In this document: positions 22,834 to 35,600 of the stretch, piece by piece
How positions within the stretch are numbered: the first letter of the stretch is position 1
Layout: each line of letters starts with the position of its first letter
Assembly: GCA_018136815.1 (NCBI GenBank)
Contig: CM030931.1
Span: forward strand, 5,152,148 to 5,216,147
DNA from: Isochrysis galbana
Taxonomy: Eukaryota > Haptophyta > Isochrysidales > Isochrysidaceae
Direction of reading: 5' to 3'
DNA length: 64,000 nucleotides
Translations under genes and position numbers: made by a program
Notes under the pieces: model-generated
The model's input: only the letters and a program-made list of their open reading frames with translations
Database searches by the model: none
What the model was told of the DNA's origin: nothing

Positions 22834-23409
22834 ATGAGTTGGGATATATCAGATGCGCTCTCACATGCACCGCCCTATAAAACTAATATCGAAAGACGTG
22901 TTTGGCAAAAGTTACAAGGAACTCCTCATGGATATCGACTCAATCAATTACACAGACACAAGTGTCCGATCACAAATGACATTATGGGCATCAACGAAGA
23001 CCAGTCGAAACAATTGTGGACGTCTTGTAACGACCAAAAATATGCTATGTGCAAAGAAATAAAAGATAATCATAAATCGTCTAAACAATGCGATCATGGC
23101 GCGATGTGGGACTTCGAGTTACTACGGAAAGAATACTACGATACGTTGCGACAGCAAAATAACTCGAATTACCAATTAGAAAACAGATTGCAAGAAATAA
23201 GAAGTAGAGAAACTACGACGAGACGAGCAGTGACAACAGAACAGCAGGAGATCGAAAAGTTGGCCAAAACAATCATTGATGCAAGAGTTCGCGATAACCC
23301 CCCCTCCAAAGAAGAGCAGGAGGATTTGTTAGTAGATTGCTTAAAAAACCCGACAAAACTGATAGCAGTACTACTGCAACATTGGCACATCTTCAGGCAA
23401 CAAATATGA
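22834..23409 (+). CDS. AT-rich orphan ORF, 191 aa
   Basis: An intronless ATG-to-stop frame (MSWDISDALSHAPPYKTNIE to LLQHWHIFRQQI), rich in Lys, Asn, Gln, Glu and Asp and favouring A/T-ending codons, unlike the GC-rich host genes around it. The middle carries several Cys and His residues (HRHKCP, CKEIKDNHKSSKQCDHG) that could bind a metal. The second half is predicted helical or coiled coil (QLENRLQEIRSRETTTRR). No family was recognised. The composition suggests a viral or mobile origin, but nothing diagnostic (capsid, ATPase, polymerase) is present. Confidence 0.5.
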   Translation: MSWDISDALSHAPPYKTNIERRVWQKLQGTPHGYRLNQLHRHKCPITNDIMGINEDQSKQLWTSCNDQKYAMCKEIKDNHKSSKQCDHGAMWDFELLRKEYYDTLRQQNNSNYQLENRLQEIRSRETTTRRAVTTEQQEIEKLAKTIIDARVRDNPPSKEEQEDLLVDCLKNPTKLIAVLLQHWHIFRQQI

Positions 23410-23530
23410 TACGTGAGCAAAAAGAACGAAATGCAATCGTCACAAACAACTCCCCAGGAATGCAGCACATCTGAAGGGCCACCGTGTCAGATTGTTAAGA
23501 GGGAAGAGGAGGGGGGTGGGGGGTGGGTGG

Positions 23531-23672
23531 ATGCCACCCATGGAGTGCGCCATCTGTTGCGTGGCCGCCGACGGCCCCGCGCACACGCTGCAGTGCGGCC
23601 ACGCATTCCACACGGAGTGCATCCTCGAGTGGTTCCGCCGCGGGCGCTCCTCCTGCCCTCATCCTTTGAAGG
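23531..23672 (+). pseudogene. RING-H2-like zinc finger fragment
   Basis: The frame from ATG 23531 reads MECAICCVAADGPAHTLQCG, then HAFHTECILEWF, ending RSSCPHP. This gives seven of the eight RING-H2 ligands (C-x2-C, C-x-H-x2-H-x2-C, C); the final Cys of CPxC is replaced by Pro. A GTGAGA donor follows at 23673. No downstream exon was found, so this is a first exon of an E3-like gene or a broken copy. Confidence 0.4.
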
Positions 23673-24399
23673 GTGAGATGTTACTTTTTTTAAATAGTGT
23701 CCCGAGTCGCTCACTCGTCTGCGAACAGTCCGGGGCGTGCGGTCCGGCAAGGAGGCCTTTTGTGCCAGGGTGAGGGGAAGGGGGGGGGGAGGAGGAGGAT
23801 GCCGCGGAAGGAAGCGACGTGCGAGGTGTGCGCGGGCACGCTGGCAGTGATGGCCAGTGGACGGTCCTCCTCGTTGCGAGTGAGAGAGTCCTTCATGGCG
23901 CAGCAGAGGTCCCCCAGGCTGACGAGGTGAAGAAGGTTGTCGGCCGCTAATCTGACACCGTTCCGCGTGAGGGAGTAAGGGGGAGGGGGGGACAAACAAC
24001 TTGCTGGGGAATGCCGCCCGCTCGTGTAGCCCCCAACTCGTGCAGTGCTCCCAGGAAGTTGTTTGGTCCCCCCCCCCCACCGCCGTACGCGGGAAGTTGT
24101 CAGATTGCACTGGAAAAGCGGAGGAAAGGAGATGGAGAGAGAGTGAGACGGACGGACCAAAAGACAGGAGAGGGTGGGTGAGTTGAGGGGAGGGCGAAGG
24201 GTGGGTGAAGTGTGAGCCGATGGGGAGGGTGAAAGGGCGAGCCGATGGGCGGTGAAGGGGTGAGCGATGGGCTGGTGAAGAGCGAGCAGCGTACCCAGGA
24301 AGGGGGTAACGGAGCAAGACAAAGCAAGACGGAGCAGTCAGGCGCCCGGCGGGTCGGTCAGGGGTCGGAGCGGTCGGGGTCGGCTCCTTCAGAAGAGTG

Positions 24400-24569
24400 A
24401 TGCTGCCGGGCACGTCGTCCGGATCCCAAAAATAAGGCGTATAGTTTAATAGAAATTTGAGATCTTCGTCATCGTTGAACACTTTGATGAGAATAGTAAT
24501 CATGGTTCCTTCATCAACTTTTTTTGTAAACTTTTCCCATTGCTCGTCATTCAGAGCACCCAAGCTCAT
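24400..24569 (-). CDS. AT-rich orphan ORF start, unknown
   Basis: From the ATG at 24567-24569 the frame reads MSLGALNDEQWEKFTKKVDE and continues with LIKVFNDDEDLKFLLNYTPY to about 24400. There composition returns to GC-rich and the frame runs on as Pro/Ser-rich noise. Only the first 56 or so codons look like real coding sequence. The codon use resembles the 22834 ORF. Confidence 0.35.
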
Positions 24570-24835
24570 ATTCGTGGGGATCGAGAGCGATCACCCCTAT
24601 CCTAACACACGGGGGAGAGAGAGGGAGATCGGGATCGGAGGATCCCGATCGGACGGAGAGGATGCAACCCGAAGGCCGAAGGGAGAAACCAAAACACGCG
24701 AAGGCGGGAAAGTAAAGAGAGAGGGCCTCTCTTTGGGAAACCTAAAGGGCGGCTCTCCCCCTAACCACAACAGCGGCATCGGCCAGCGGCTCAGTGCAGC
24801 CGCCGATATTCCCAGTTGTAATTATTTTTTATTTC

Positions 24836-25259
24836 CCTTCGTCGTCCCTGCGGCGCGTCGCCATGCGGCGCGCCCTGGCCTGCTCTCAGGGGCCCTTTGG
24901 GGGCTCCCAGGGGGCCAGCAAGGGCAGTTCAGGGGGCAGTGGAGGCTGGGGCTCAGCCCCTGGCCCCCCCTTGCCTCTCCCACGCTCGCCTCGCTGGCCA
25001 TGGGAGCCGCCCAGAGACACCTGTATGCCTGGCGACCAGGGACAGAGGGGGAGTCAGCTCGAGGGCAGGCCCAGGGCGGGCGTGGGAGTGCGGCTCGCGG
25101 GCCGCGCCCCCGAAGGGTCTGGGCCAGATTGTTGAGTGCCCTGCCCTTGCCAAAGGGCAGGGGCTGGGGTTGATTGTACGGGCCCACCCCGGGGGGTGTC
25201 CGCGATGGTGTGAGGGGGGCGCGAGGCCCCCATTGTCCCCCACTTATAAAAGTAGGTTG
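24836..25259 (+). repeat. Dispersed repeat A, first copy (424 bp)
   Basis: Matches 51347-51770 in inverted orientation over exactly 424 bp with few differences. One end carries CCACTTATAAAAGTAGGTTG, the other CCTTCGTCGTCCCTGCGG. Frames through it are not conserved as protein. Confidence 0.9.
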
Positions 25260-27527
25260 TCAGTCTCGTCGTATTCACCCCGGTCACTCATCACCCTCTC
25301 CGTGTGTTGGGGGGGTCATGCAGGTGGCCGCAGGCGTCGGGGGAGGCGCGGACTTCGAGGCAGGCTTCGCAGGCGGACGGCATTTACGATCCAGGTTTTG
25401 TCGTACCAAACTAGTCAGAGTAGCAATGGTCTCAACGATCCAGGTTCGCCGTTTAACGGACGGCATTTACGGAAGCAGCCGCTTACCTGCATTTTGGAAG
25501 AAAGCACTTGAGACAATTCGCACACTCCCCCGCACCCGACTGCTAAGCCTTAGCGAAGCGGGAGCGCTATCACGGCCCATCTGGCACAACCCCAACGTCG
25601 CCGGCCCCAACGTCGCCCCGCGGTGGGCGGAGCTATGGAGCTCCCTCGACTGCAACGTAGTACACATATGTTCACGCGGATGGAATCGCCACCCCCTTCA
25701 CGAAAACAGAGTGTGAGCAATACTTCCCCAACAATGACACGTACGCTAAGTTTAAGGGAGAATGCATACAAAAAGAAAGATTCCTAGACCCTCTTGGCTA
25801 AATAAAAGTTTTCTTAAATTTACATACATGCTCTGCAGTTCGCCAAGAAGAAGCATCAAGCTGATACCAGGATAGAGTAGTAGATGATGGATGCCGCGCG
25901 TCAGCTCGGGCCGGCAAGAACTCGGAGGCGGCATGGATCATGAAGCGTCAAGCATGAAGAAGCTTGTGAGGAAAGCATTATCTTAGCGCGCAAACGGTGC
26001 CCGCCAAGTACTCGCGGCAGGTCCCACATCCATTACCGGATCAGCGACACCCTCGATGCGTCGCACTAGCACCGTGAAAGCGTAGCGGCATAGTGACACG
26101 CGGCCTCCGGGCGCACGACTCAACTCACACATCGGCCACGAGCTGCTCACGGGCTATTCACACATGCCGCATGTCGGCCACGGGCTGCTCACGGGCTATC
26201 CACGCATGCCACTGGGAGTGCCGCACCTGCGCCAAGTCGGCACCACTGCCCGCCCTTGCNNNNNNNNNNNNNNNNNNNNNNNNNNNNNNNNNNNNNNNNN
26301 NNNNNNNNNNNNNNNNNNNNNNNNNNNNNNNNNNNNNNNNNNNNNNNNNNNNNNNNNNNGCCGTAACGCCAGTGCGTCCTCGTCAGACATGAGCGCGCCA
26401 CTGGGCGTAGGATGGGGTGGGGTGGGGAAGAACGGGGGGAGGGAAGAGCCTGCTCAGGTGCCCTTTCGAGCACCAAAGTGATCACCCCGCTTCGCGCCCT
26501 CCCGCTCGCCCTTCTCTCACCCCTCCCCTTACTTCTCTCTCTCCCTCCCTCCCTCTCGCCCGCCCGCCCTCTCTCTCTCTCTCGGTCTCTGCCTCTTTCT
26601 CTCTCGGCGCCCTACCGTTCCTCTCCCGCCTCTCTCTCTCTGTCGCCCGCCCGCCCCACCACCGCTTCCCCCTCCCCCCCCCCCTCCCTTCCCCACTTCT
26701 CTCTCCCTCCTTGTTTATTCCTTCCTCTCTTCTGCGTGCTCGCACAGTTAGTGAAAACTGGATGGTAGTAGGTAGGAGTATTAGACTAGAATCTTCAGAT
26801 TTTTTTACTTTCTTGGCAGAGCTCTACAAATCACTCGTAAACGGTCGTTTTTGGATTGGTTTGCGTTGAGAATTGAAGACCAGAGGATCTTCTTGGTAAG
26901 GCAACACCGGACCTAGATGGGAAATACGGCGCTGGGACCTGCAAATACGGCCAAATACGGATATGTATTCTACATTACACAAATATACGATATACGTAAG
27001 GCACCCCTTTGGGAATTGGAAGTGCGAGGTGCGAGGTGCGAGGTGCCGCAATAATTTGATGTATAAAATATAATGGAACCAAGTAGCAAAAAATCAATCG
27101 CAATCGCGGGAAGAGAGCCCGCGAGTGGCGAGTGGCGAGCGGCCAACGGCCCCAACGGCCAGCGAGAGCGAGAGGCGAGGCCCGCTCCTTCTCATCATCG
27201 CATCATCGCATCATCGCCAGCGGCCTCTTGGCTCTTGGTACCTGCATGTGCGGCATGCGGGATAGCTGGAGTCAAAGCTCAGGAGGGGTGTTCGACTCGT
27301 GCATGTGCATGGTGGCTTGTGAGGTATGTGCGAGCAAGTGCAAGTGCGTCGCCGTGGTCCGCACATCGTACAGCATCTCCAAAAATCGCATGTGCATGGT
27401 GGCTTGTGAGGTATTGAGGTATGTGCGAGCAAGTGCAAGTGCGTCGCCGTGGTCCGTACATCGTACAGCATCTCCAAAAATCGCGTTGTGGAGCACGTGG
27501 CTGCCTAACTGCCCTCCCCAGTGCGAG
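25260..27527. other. Repeat-rich intergenic region with an assembly gap
   Basis: Holds a short tandem duplication with 42-bp period at 26133-26210, the N gap, a C/T tract at 26515-26710 and a tandem duplication at 27298-27485 (unit about 90 bp, starting GCATGTGCATGGTGGCTTG). No gene is supported. Confidence 0.5.
26260..26359. other. Assembly gap (100 N)
   Basis: Exactly 100 N bases, the usual placeholder for a gap of unknown size between contigs. Confidence 1.
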
Positions 27528-27532
27528 TGCGA

Positions 27533-28650
27533 TGACGAATTGGGATGGCCCATAGGGCCTGAGGGCAATGAGGAAGGAGGCAGACCGGCGGCAGGCGCGG
27601 CGGAGGAGACGACTTCGGAGACGCTGACGGGCTGAGGCCCGTCAGCAGAGGAAGGCGGGCAGGCGGGCTTGAGCGAGGGCGAGGACGGCGGCGAGAGCGA
27701 CATCGAGCGAGAGGCGAGAGGCGAGGGTGAGTGAGAGGAGGGCTGTGTTGGCAGGGGCTGGCGAGGCGAGGAGAGTTTGTAGGGTACGAGTGTTACGAGA
27801 GCGAGAGCGACGAGAGCGAGAGCGACGGATGACGACTGACGACAAGACGTCGGATCCAACGATGCTGCGACACCGACTCACGAACACACTAGAATCATTC
27901 ACCCAAACCAAGCAAAACATGAAATAACCGAGACCCCACATCGCCGGTAACTCAAACACGTCGCGAGAGACAGAGAGAGAGAGCGAGAGAGAGAGAGAAT
28001 CCGCAGCGACGGTCGGAGCGTGTCTTCGCTTTGGATTTTCCCACCAAGGCGGAAAGTCGAAGAGGAACGTTATGTCGCGCAACCACGGCGATCACATTGG
28101 ATACAGATCGCAGCGAGGCATCCTTGCAATCGAAGAAATCTTGCTGTTGAGCGTGGACCTTCTAGACGTTTCTATCGAGCAACCCCGAGTAGCAACCAAG
28201 GGAGGAGAAAACCAAAAACCAACGGGACCAAGGGCTTCCATGCAACTTGCATCAAGGGGAAAGATAACCCAAAACCAAAGCAGCGAATCTAAATCAATCT
28301 CCAAGGGGAGATGGCAAACCAAGGACCAAGGAGAAAGATTCCCTCACCCAAGCAGCGAACCTAAATCGATCTCCGAGGGGAGATGGCAAACCAAACCTGA
28401 TTGCCCCCAGAAGCAGGTAAAGAAACGCGGGGAGATAGCGAATTAAACCTTTTGCGAGGCGCCTGGGAGGAAGAAAGGTGGGGAAACTTCCCTTCTCTTC
28501 GAGAGAGCAGAGGGAGGGCGCTCCAGAACCCTAGATCCTAGGCGTCCACGCGAAGTTTTTGACCGAGAACGAGAACGAGAGAATTATAACGATAAATACC
28601 GAACGAAGAGAAGAGAGAAGCCTAGCGAGAGTCGATTCGCGAATGCGACA
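27533..28650 (-). repeat. 3' LTR, complete, 1118 bp
   Basis: On the minus strand it begins TGTCGCATTCGCG right after the polypurine tract and ends CGTCA. The outer end is confirmed by the target duplication and by homology with the LTR copy at 58378-59244, which ends at the same base. Confidence 0.9.
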
Positions 28651-28882
28651 CCCCCCTGCTAGGATCGAGCGTCCCGCGAGGGAAGGAAGAGAACCTAACG
28701 GATAGCGGAGAGTTCCATCCAGGCAAGATGGCCGAGCAATACGCAATACCTAACGAGACCGAATGGGCGAGGAGCGAACGAAGAATGAAACAATAAATTC
28801 GAATGGAGAGCCACGCTCCAAACGCCGAACCACGACGGAAGACGTGACGACCGAGATACGAATAATCGAGGATCGATAAGAA

Positions 28883-29075
28883 TAAGAACGCGGAACGACG
28901 AGAAACGAGAGAGTCCAGAACGAGAAACGAAGAAATCGAGAATCGAGAGCGGTAAGAACGCGGAACGACAAGAATCGAGAATCGAGAACGAGAAACGAAG
29001 AACGGTAAGAACGCGGAACGACGAGAATCGAGAATCGAGAACAAGAAACGAGGAACGGTAAGAACGCGCAACGAC
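28883..29075. repeat. Tandem repeat in the retrotransposon 3' region
   Basis: Four copies of a unit starting AAGAACGCGGAACGAC, at about 28884, 28953, 29006 and 29059 (periods 69, 53 and 53 bp), lie between the pol stop and the 3' LTR. Confidence 0.85.
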
Positions 29076-29618
29076 GAACGACGAACGATGAACTATAAGA
29101 GTAGTGCGCGACGATCGAAGAGACAGGAAGTACCACACCCGTCCGGACGATGAGGTGTAGAATCGGCGGCCGGCGCTGCAGACCGCAGGACTCAACGCTG
29201 CAACCCATCCTCTTCTCTCTTTTACGAGAGTTTTACCTGGATGTTTGGGCGGTGTGGCGGCACCCAAGTTACAACGCGGCGTCTCCTGTTCTTCGATATA
29301 TGAGTAGTCGAACAGCCAACGGCGAAAGGCGGCGAGATATCACGACGGGCTCGGCACGTCACGCGCGAGCTAAACGACGAGGTACGGGGGTCTCCTGACA
29401 GAGCGCAGCGAAAGGGGAGGGAGATCCATCCTCCGTGGTCGAAAGGGGGGGCGAGCCATACCTCACTTCCCGCGGGGGGAACTATTCGGCGGCCGCGGGG
29501 GGGAAATTCGGCGACCGTGGGGGGGAACTGGAAAAGAATTCCCGTACGTTCCCGTACCGCGATCAAACGTAAACGACGGCGTTGAGAGATATCTGAGGGG
29601 GCGTGACAGTCGCGACTG

Positions 29619-32600
29619 TCAGAAGAACGCAGAGGGTGTATCGAGCAGAGAGACGAGGGTGCGATCCGATGGCGACAGGCGAGCGAAGGCCTCGGAGCGA
29701 CAGCGAACGAAGGTAGGCGAGGCAAGGGCAGCGTGCGCAAATGCGTGGGAGCCAAACCACGGGGAACCGCGCGACGATCCCGACGAGTACCACCACTGCC
29801 CGAGGACGAAGACCGCGTGCTGCGGCCGCATCATTGGACCTGCAGGGTTGGCAACAGACGGGCGGGCTGAGACGGGCAAATGGGAGACATGAGCAATGGG
29901 GCCACTGTGCGAGGACGGTGCGAGACGAGGCGAGCGGCGCGGGGCCTGATGATCCGAGCCGGTGGTCTCGGATCCCACGGGAGCTTCGATCGCGTGCGAC
30001 GTCGGCGGGGCTGAGACGGTCTGAGATTGTGATTCTGCAGCCCGCTTTCTCATCTGAGGCTTACGAAGAGGAGGGAAGGGGTGAGCATCATCATAGGCGG
30101 TGACGAGCGACTCGCAGCGGCGAAGCAGTTCGGCTAGCGGCTCCCATGTGGCCGCAGCTTTCGCGTAGCCACGCCATTTGACGAGGTACTGTCTGGAATC
30201 GCCTCGACCCTTGCGGTCAAGAAGTGCATCAACCAGATACTCGTCTGCTTGGACGGGATCTTCATCTGTGAGGGTATAGTAGGGACGGAGGTTAGTCACA
30301 TGCACCTCCTCGGAGAGGAGGCGATTTTCTTGGTCGCGTAGTCGGTAGCGGCCAGCGCCAAGCGCCTCGGCAATGCGATATGGTCCGCTGTAGTGGTAGA
30401 GGAGCTTGTTGCGGAGTCCTGGAATCTTGCGAACCACCCTATCACCTGGAGCGAATTGGATGGGGGGAGAGTGAGTGCGTAGCGTGTCAGCGAGTGCGTC
30501 GGCTTGAGACTCTAAAGTTGCATCATAAGCTGCGGCCCACGCCGCCTTTAAACGACAATGCATTTTCCAAGCGTACGAGCGAATTTCCTGAGGTAACTCG
30601 GGAGATGGACCAGTCTCAGATGGATCAGAAAGCTGGGCAGGCAGGCGAAGCTCACGGCCATAGAGCAAGGCAGCAGGCGACATGCGGGTTATGCGATTGG
30701 CGGAAGCGCGCATGCTCATTAAAAAGAACGGGAGATGATCGACCCAATGACCGCCGCCTTCATCGGTAGCACGAGCCATGTTGATCAAGGTCTGCTGAGC
30801 TCGTTCCACCAGGCCCACACTCTCGTGATGATGAGGTGTGCTTGGCCGCAAGTCGGTGCCGGTGCGCTCGAGGATGATCGAGGTAAGTTGACTAGCAAGG
30901 TTGCTGCCGGAGTCCGAGCGGAGTTGCCTTGGTACTCCGTGCCGAGAAACGACGTACGACATGAAGGCGTGAAGAGCGTCGGCACTCGAGGGGTCGCCGT
31001 TGTGAGGGGCCGCCTCGATCCAACGAGTGAGCGAGTCCACGAAAACGAGGAGCTTGTCGAAGCCTCGAGAGCCCTTGATGACGTCGTGCGTAGGAGCCAT
31101 CGAGACGACGTCGCAGAAGACGATGTCGAACGGATAGGCGCCGACCTGCGGTCCCTTGGGGTCTGCGAGGTGGCGGAAGGGTGGCTTAGCTAAAGTGCAC
31201 TCGTGGCATTGGCGAACGTGCTCAGAGACGTCTGCGTTCATGCCAGGCCAAAAATATCGGTCTCGTAGAAGGCGCGCCATTCGGTTGTCGCCGAGGTGGC
31301 ACAGGTGGTCGTGAAAGGCTTCGAGGTAGGCGCGGCGCATCGTCTTCGGCACGTAGAGGCAGAGCTTCTCGCCGTCTCTCGCCGGCACTCGTCGGTAGAG
31401 TAGTCCAGATCGCAACAGGCATCGAGAAGATTCGCGACTAAGCCAACGCAAGCGACGATGGTCGAGGTCGGGGTTATGAGGAGCGGAAGAGAGAAAGCGG
31501 ATGAGGTCGTGGCAGTCGGGGTCCTCGGCCTGTGCCTCTTTGAGCGCCTCGGCGTTAGGTGTACCGACGTCGAGGTAGGAGAGGTTGATAGAATCCCTGG
31601 TCGTAGAGGACATCCTGGACGATCGTTCGTCAGCTTGCAGACTGGATGCCGTGGTGGTACGAGAACGAGAGGCGGCGACGGCTGGCGACTGATTATTCGA
31701 TGCCGTGGTGGAGCGAGAGTTAGGGACGACGGCGGCTAGCAGCTGCCCACCCCCCTGCTTAGGAGCGGACGTCTCCGACGTCCCAGCGTCTGCAGCCACC
31801 AAGCGTGACACGCCATCCGCGTCTTTGTGATTAGCGCCCGGCTTGTGCTCGACGGTGAAGCGATACTCGGACAACTTGAGCGCCCAGCGCATCAGACGCG
31901 ACGCCGGCCCACCCTGGACGGTGTCCTTCATGGTGTGCAACCAACGGAGAGCTTGGTGATCGATGACGAGGCGGAAGTGCCGGCCCCAAAGGTACGGTCG
32001 CCAAGTGCGAATGCTTTCCAAGGCAGCAAGAAGCTCCACCTCGGTGGTGGTCCAATGACGCTCCGCGGCGGTGAGGCGGCGACCGTAATACGCAACGACA
32101 TGCTCGTGTCCGTGGTCGTCAACCTGCGACAGGATTCCGCCGATACCCAGGGTACTGGCCGCGTCCGTTTTGACGATGAACTCCTTGTCGTGACGAGGCG
32201 CAGCTAACACTGGCGTAGACGTGATGAGCTCGATGAGGCGACGGATCGCTGTCTGGCACTCAGGCGACTGAGAGACGGTAGCCACGTCGACGCCCGTACG
32301 AGTAAGGTCGGTGAGAGGGGCCGCGACGTGCGCGAAGCCCTTGATGAACCGACGGTAGTACGAACAAAGGCCGAGAAACGAGCGAACCTTTTCGAGCGAA
32401 TCGATGTGACGCGGATCGATCGAGCGTACCGCCTCGACTTTCTTGGGGTCCATCTCGAGACCACGACGAGACACGACGTGCCCGAGGTATTCGCCCTTGA
32501 TAGCGAACAAGATGCACTTGGAGGCCTTGCATGAGAGACCAGCCCATCGGAGACGCTCGAGAACGAGATCGAGACGGTGAAGCATTTGCTCGAAGGAGGT

Positions 32601-35600
32601 GTCGATGCGTTCCTCAAGCGTGCTGCCTGTGCCTGTCGACCAAATTCCGATGTCGTTCAGGTACGGCATGCAAATCTCCCACGCGAGGCCCTGGAGCACC
32701 GCATCCATGAGACGACACATGTAGGAAGGGCCGGATTGGACGCCGAACGGGAGGTAGTTGAACTCGTACTTCTGGCGATGGGTGCAGAACGCCGTGATGG
32801 GTTTGTCCTCCTCCTTGATAGGCAGACACCAGAAGCCGGAGGCGAGATCGAGCAGGCAGAGAAACAAAGAATCTCGAGAGCCTTGGCCCCGAGATAGACG
32901 ATCGATAGCTTCGACGGTGAGCGGGAGAGGACTATCCGAGATACGAAGCTTCGAGTTCGTGTCGCGATAATCGACACAGAAGCGAACGGATCCGTCCTTC
33001 TTGCCGACGAGGACGACCCGCGAAGCCCATGGCGAATTGGACTTACGAATGATGCCTGCCGCCTCCATCTCGGCGACGTGCTTGTCGACGATGGCACGGC
33101 CCTCGTCGCCCATCTTGGACGGAGCGTGCCGGTGGGCTGTAGCGCCGGGGAGGAGAGGCAGCTCGACCTCCATGACGTGCGTGTGCCGAGGGTTCTTCGG
33201 GTCGAGAGCGAACGCGTCGATATGCCGTGCCAGCAGGCAGCGTACGCGCTGCCTCTGGGACGGCGACAATTGCTTGTCGGGATCGATGGTGATAGCGTCG
33301 AGGAGCGCGCGCTGTGCCTCAGTGAGCGAGGACTCGGGGTCGTCCCTATCGCCGGCGACCGTCGGCCGAGCCTCGTGCAACTTGTACTCGATGTAGGCTG
33401 ACGCCACCGGCGAGTACGCAGGAAGGGTTACAGGACGTGGTGCCAGGTTCCAGACCGTGATCAGCACCTCCCCCTCCGGAGTTGGGGTTTCGACGCTAGT
33501 GGCGACCATTGGAGGAGAATCGAGGCCGTCACGGGGTGGTAGACGGTCGACGAGGATGGCGGAGTCGGGGTAGTTTTCGATGATCTCCAGCGGCAGGCGA
33601 ACGGAGAACATACCCCTCGATCGCGAGGGGATAGTGATAGGCTGCCTGGTGTACAGAGCGAACTCTTTCGACGCAACGGCCGACGTAGAGACGTCGGCGA
33701 AGAGTGGCTCAATTTCGACGGCGGCAGACGAACGGTTAGGAGACGAAGGTGGACTGCGAGTGAAGTCGAGACGAGGGGGCGGCTCAAGCTCGGGATCGAG
33801 AGGGGGCAATGGAACCGAAGTCGACATTGCCGGCGGCGACTCGCCGTGAGCCTGGCGGGATGAAACGTTGTCCGAGATAGGAACGAGCGACGACTCCTCT
33901 GCCCGTGGCGAGTCGGCGGAGATCACGGCGACAAGCGGTGCAGAGGAGAGACGAGGGCGAGTGGAGACGAGGGACGGAACGCGACGATTGTTGACCATAA
34001 GGGTCAAGCGGCTATCACGCCCAGCATCCGGCGACAGTTCGATACAGGCGGCGTATGCTTCCAGGAAATCGTTTCCCAGGAGAAGCATAGGTGCGCCTTC
34101 GACGACGAGGAAACGGTGTCGGAATTCGACACCGGAGAGAGAGAAGACCAACGTGGCGTAGCCGCGGGTACGGAGGGGGTTACCATCCGGTCCGACAACG
34201 GCAGGTCGGTCCGAAGCATGTTCGACTAAGACGCAAGCGTCGCGGGGCAGTGTGGCCAACAGCTCGGTGGTTACAACCGAGGGACCGGCTCCCGTGTCGG
34301 CTAGAGTCTTGTTGACGGCGAGGGCGGAATCGACGATATAACGAGTAGGGCCCGTGGCGGAGTGACGGCAAACGATGAGATCGCGAACGTACAGGCAGTG
34401 GCGGGGGTATAGGCTTGGCGGCGTGTCGGAGACAAGCCTCGCCGGTACCTCCCTGGTCAAAGAAGCGACGACAGCAGGCTGGTTGAGAGCAGGTGTGAAA
34501 CCCGAGGGAACGAAGGCGGCGTGCCGCTGCCTATGGTCGGCAATGACGTCAGCAACGGAGCGGCGAGCAGGGCGATCGAGCGGAGGCAGCGGTGGGTGCA
34601 AGTCCGGCAGGGCACCCAAGCCTAGGCGACATGGCGGCGTAGGGAGAAGAGCGAGGCGTTCCTGGTCCGACCAGGTAAGACGCAAGGCAGCATGCCAGCC
34701 CTTTGGCGTGAACGTGTCCGGAAAGGAAACGGAGGCACACGTCTCCAAGAGAGGAGGCATCGGAACGAACGGCAATGAGGACGAGGGAGAGGGAGAGGGA
34801 GCAAGGATCGGCAACGGCTCCTCCTCCACCGCAGACGAGTGAAGGCGAACTTCTGCGTCGAGAGCCGACGCCAGCGACGGAGACAACGGCAGCCAGGTAT
34901 ACGATATCGAGCCTTGCGCCCCGCGCACCGCCGTCCATACACGCCAGCGGTTGCGGACCTTGCGAATCATCCGAGCGGGACGGACGGGTAACAACGACGA
35001 GCGGGGCGACCCTAGCCACGGCCGCCACCCCATATCAATCGCGGCGACGCTCGAAACATTCGAAGGCTCGGAACTGGAACTGGAACCAGCCTGAGCCGCC
35101 AACTGGCTTGATTGTAGGTCACGCGCTTGAGATAGGAGAGAGGCGGCGGACGTGGCCGGACGAGAAGGAGTACGGCGGCAATAGTCCAGAATGACGGGCA
35201 TCCATTGCATCGCCATCGCACCGGCGATGCCCACGTAGGTGCGGCTGCGCATCGAGCCGCGATGAGGGGACATGGGAAGGTTTGCCATTGCGTGCTGGCG
35301 ACCAGGAACAATGCAAGTCGGCATGAGCGGAGGAAAGTTGGGCGAAAGGTAGAGTCCCGTAGCCTTAGTGTGCCCCGTTCCATGTTGCCATGGATGGACA
35401 TATTGCGTAGCTTCGAGACCCCCGAGTAGAGACTTAGCGTAGTGGTGCATTTTCGGGTTCTCCACCGCTAGAAACGGAGCCCCGGCGTTCAGGCGACGGC
35501 GGAATTGCTTTGCGGCGGAGATCGTATCGGACATGCGCTGCGGGTTGGAGTGGATCCACCTTAAGCCAGCGTTCGAGAGATAGGTACACGGCGGGTGCGC

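Noticed and set aside
24569-24660. Hairpin near GATCGGGATCGGAGGATCCC as a terminator
   Set aside because: Simple GATC-rich inverted repeat without context; rho-independent terminators do not apply to a nuclear genome.
24457-25173. A 238-codon + strand protein
   Set aside because: It runs across the antisense of an orphan ORF and then dispersed repeat A, which is not conserved as protein in its second copy.
27272-27859. Secreted or membrane protein encoded at the outer LTR
   Set aside because: The frame is the U5-side of the LTR read on the minus strand and runs into flanking tandem repeats; a similar frame in the third copy has no conserved stop or start.
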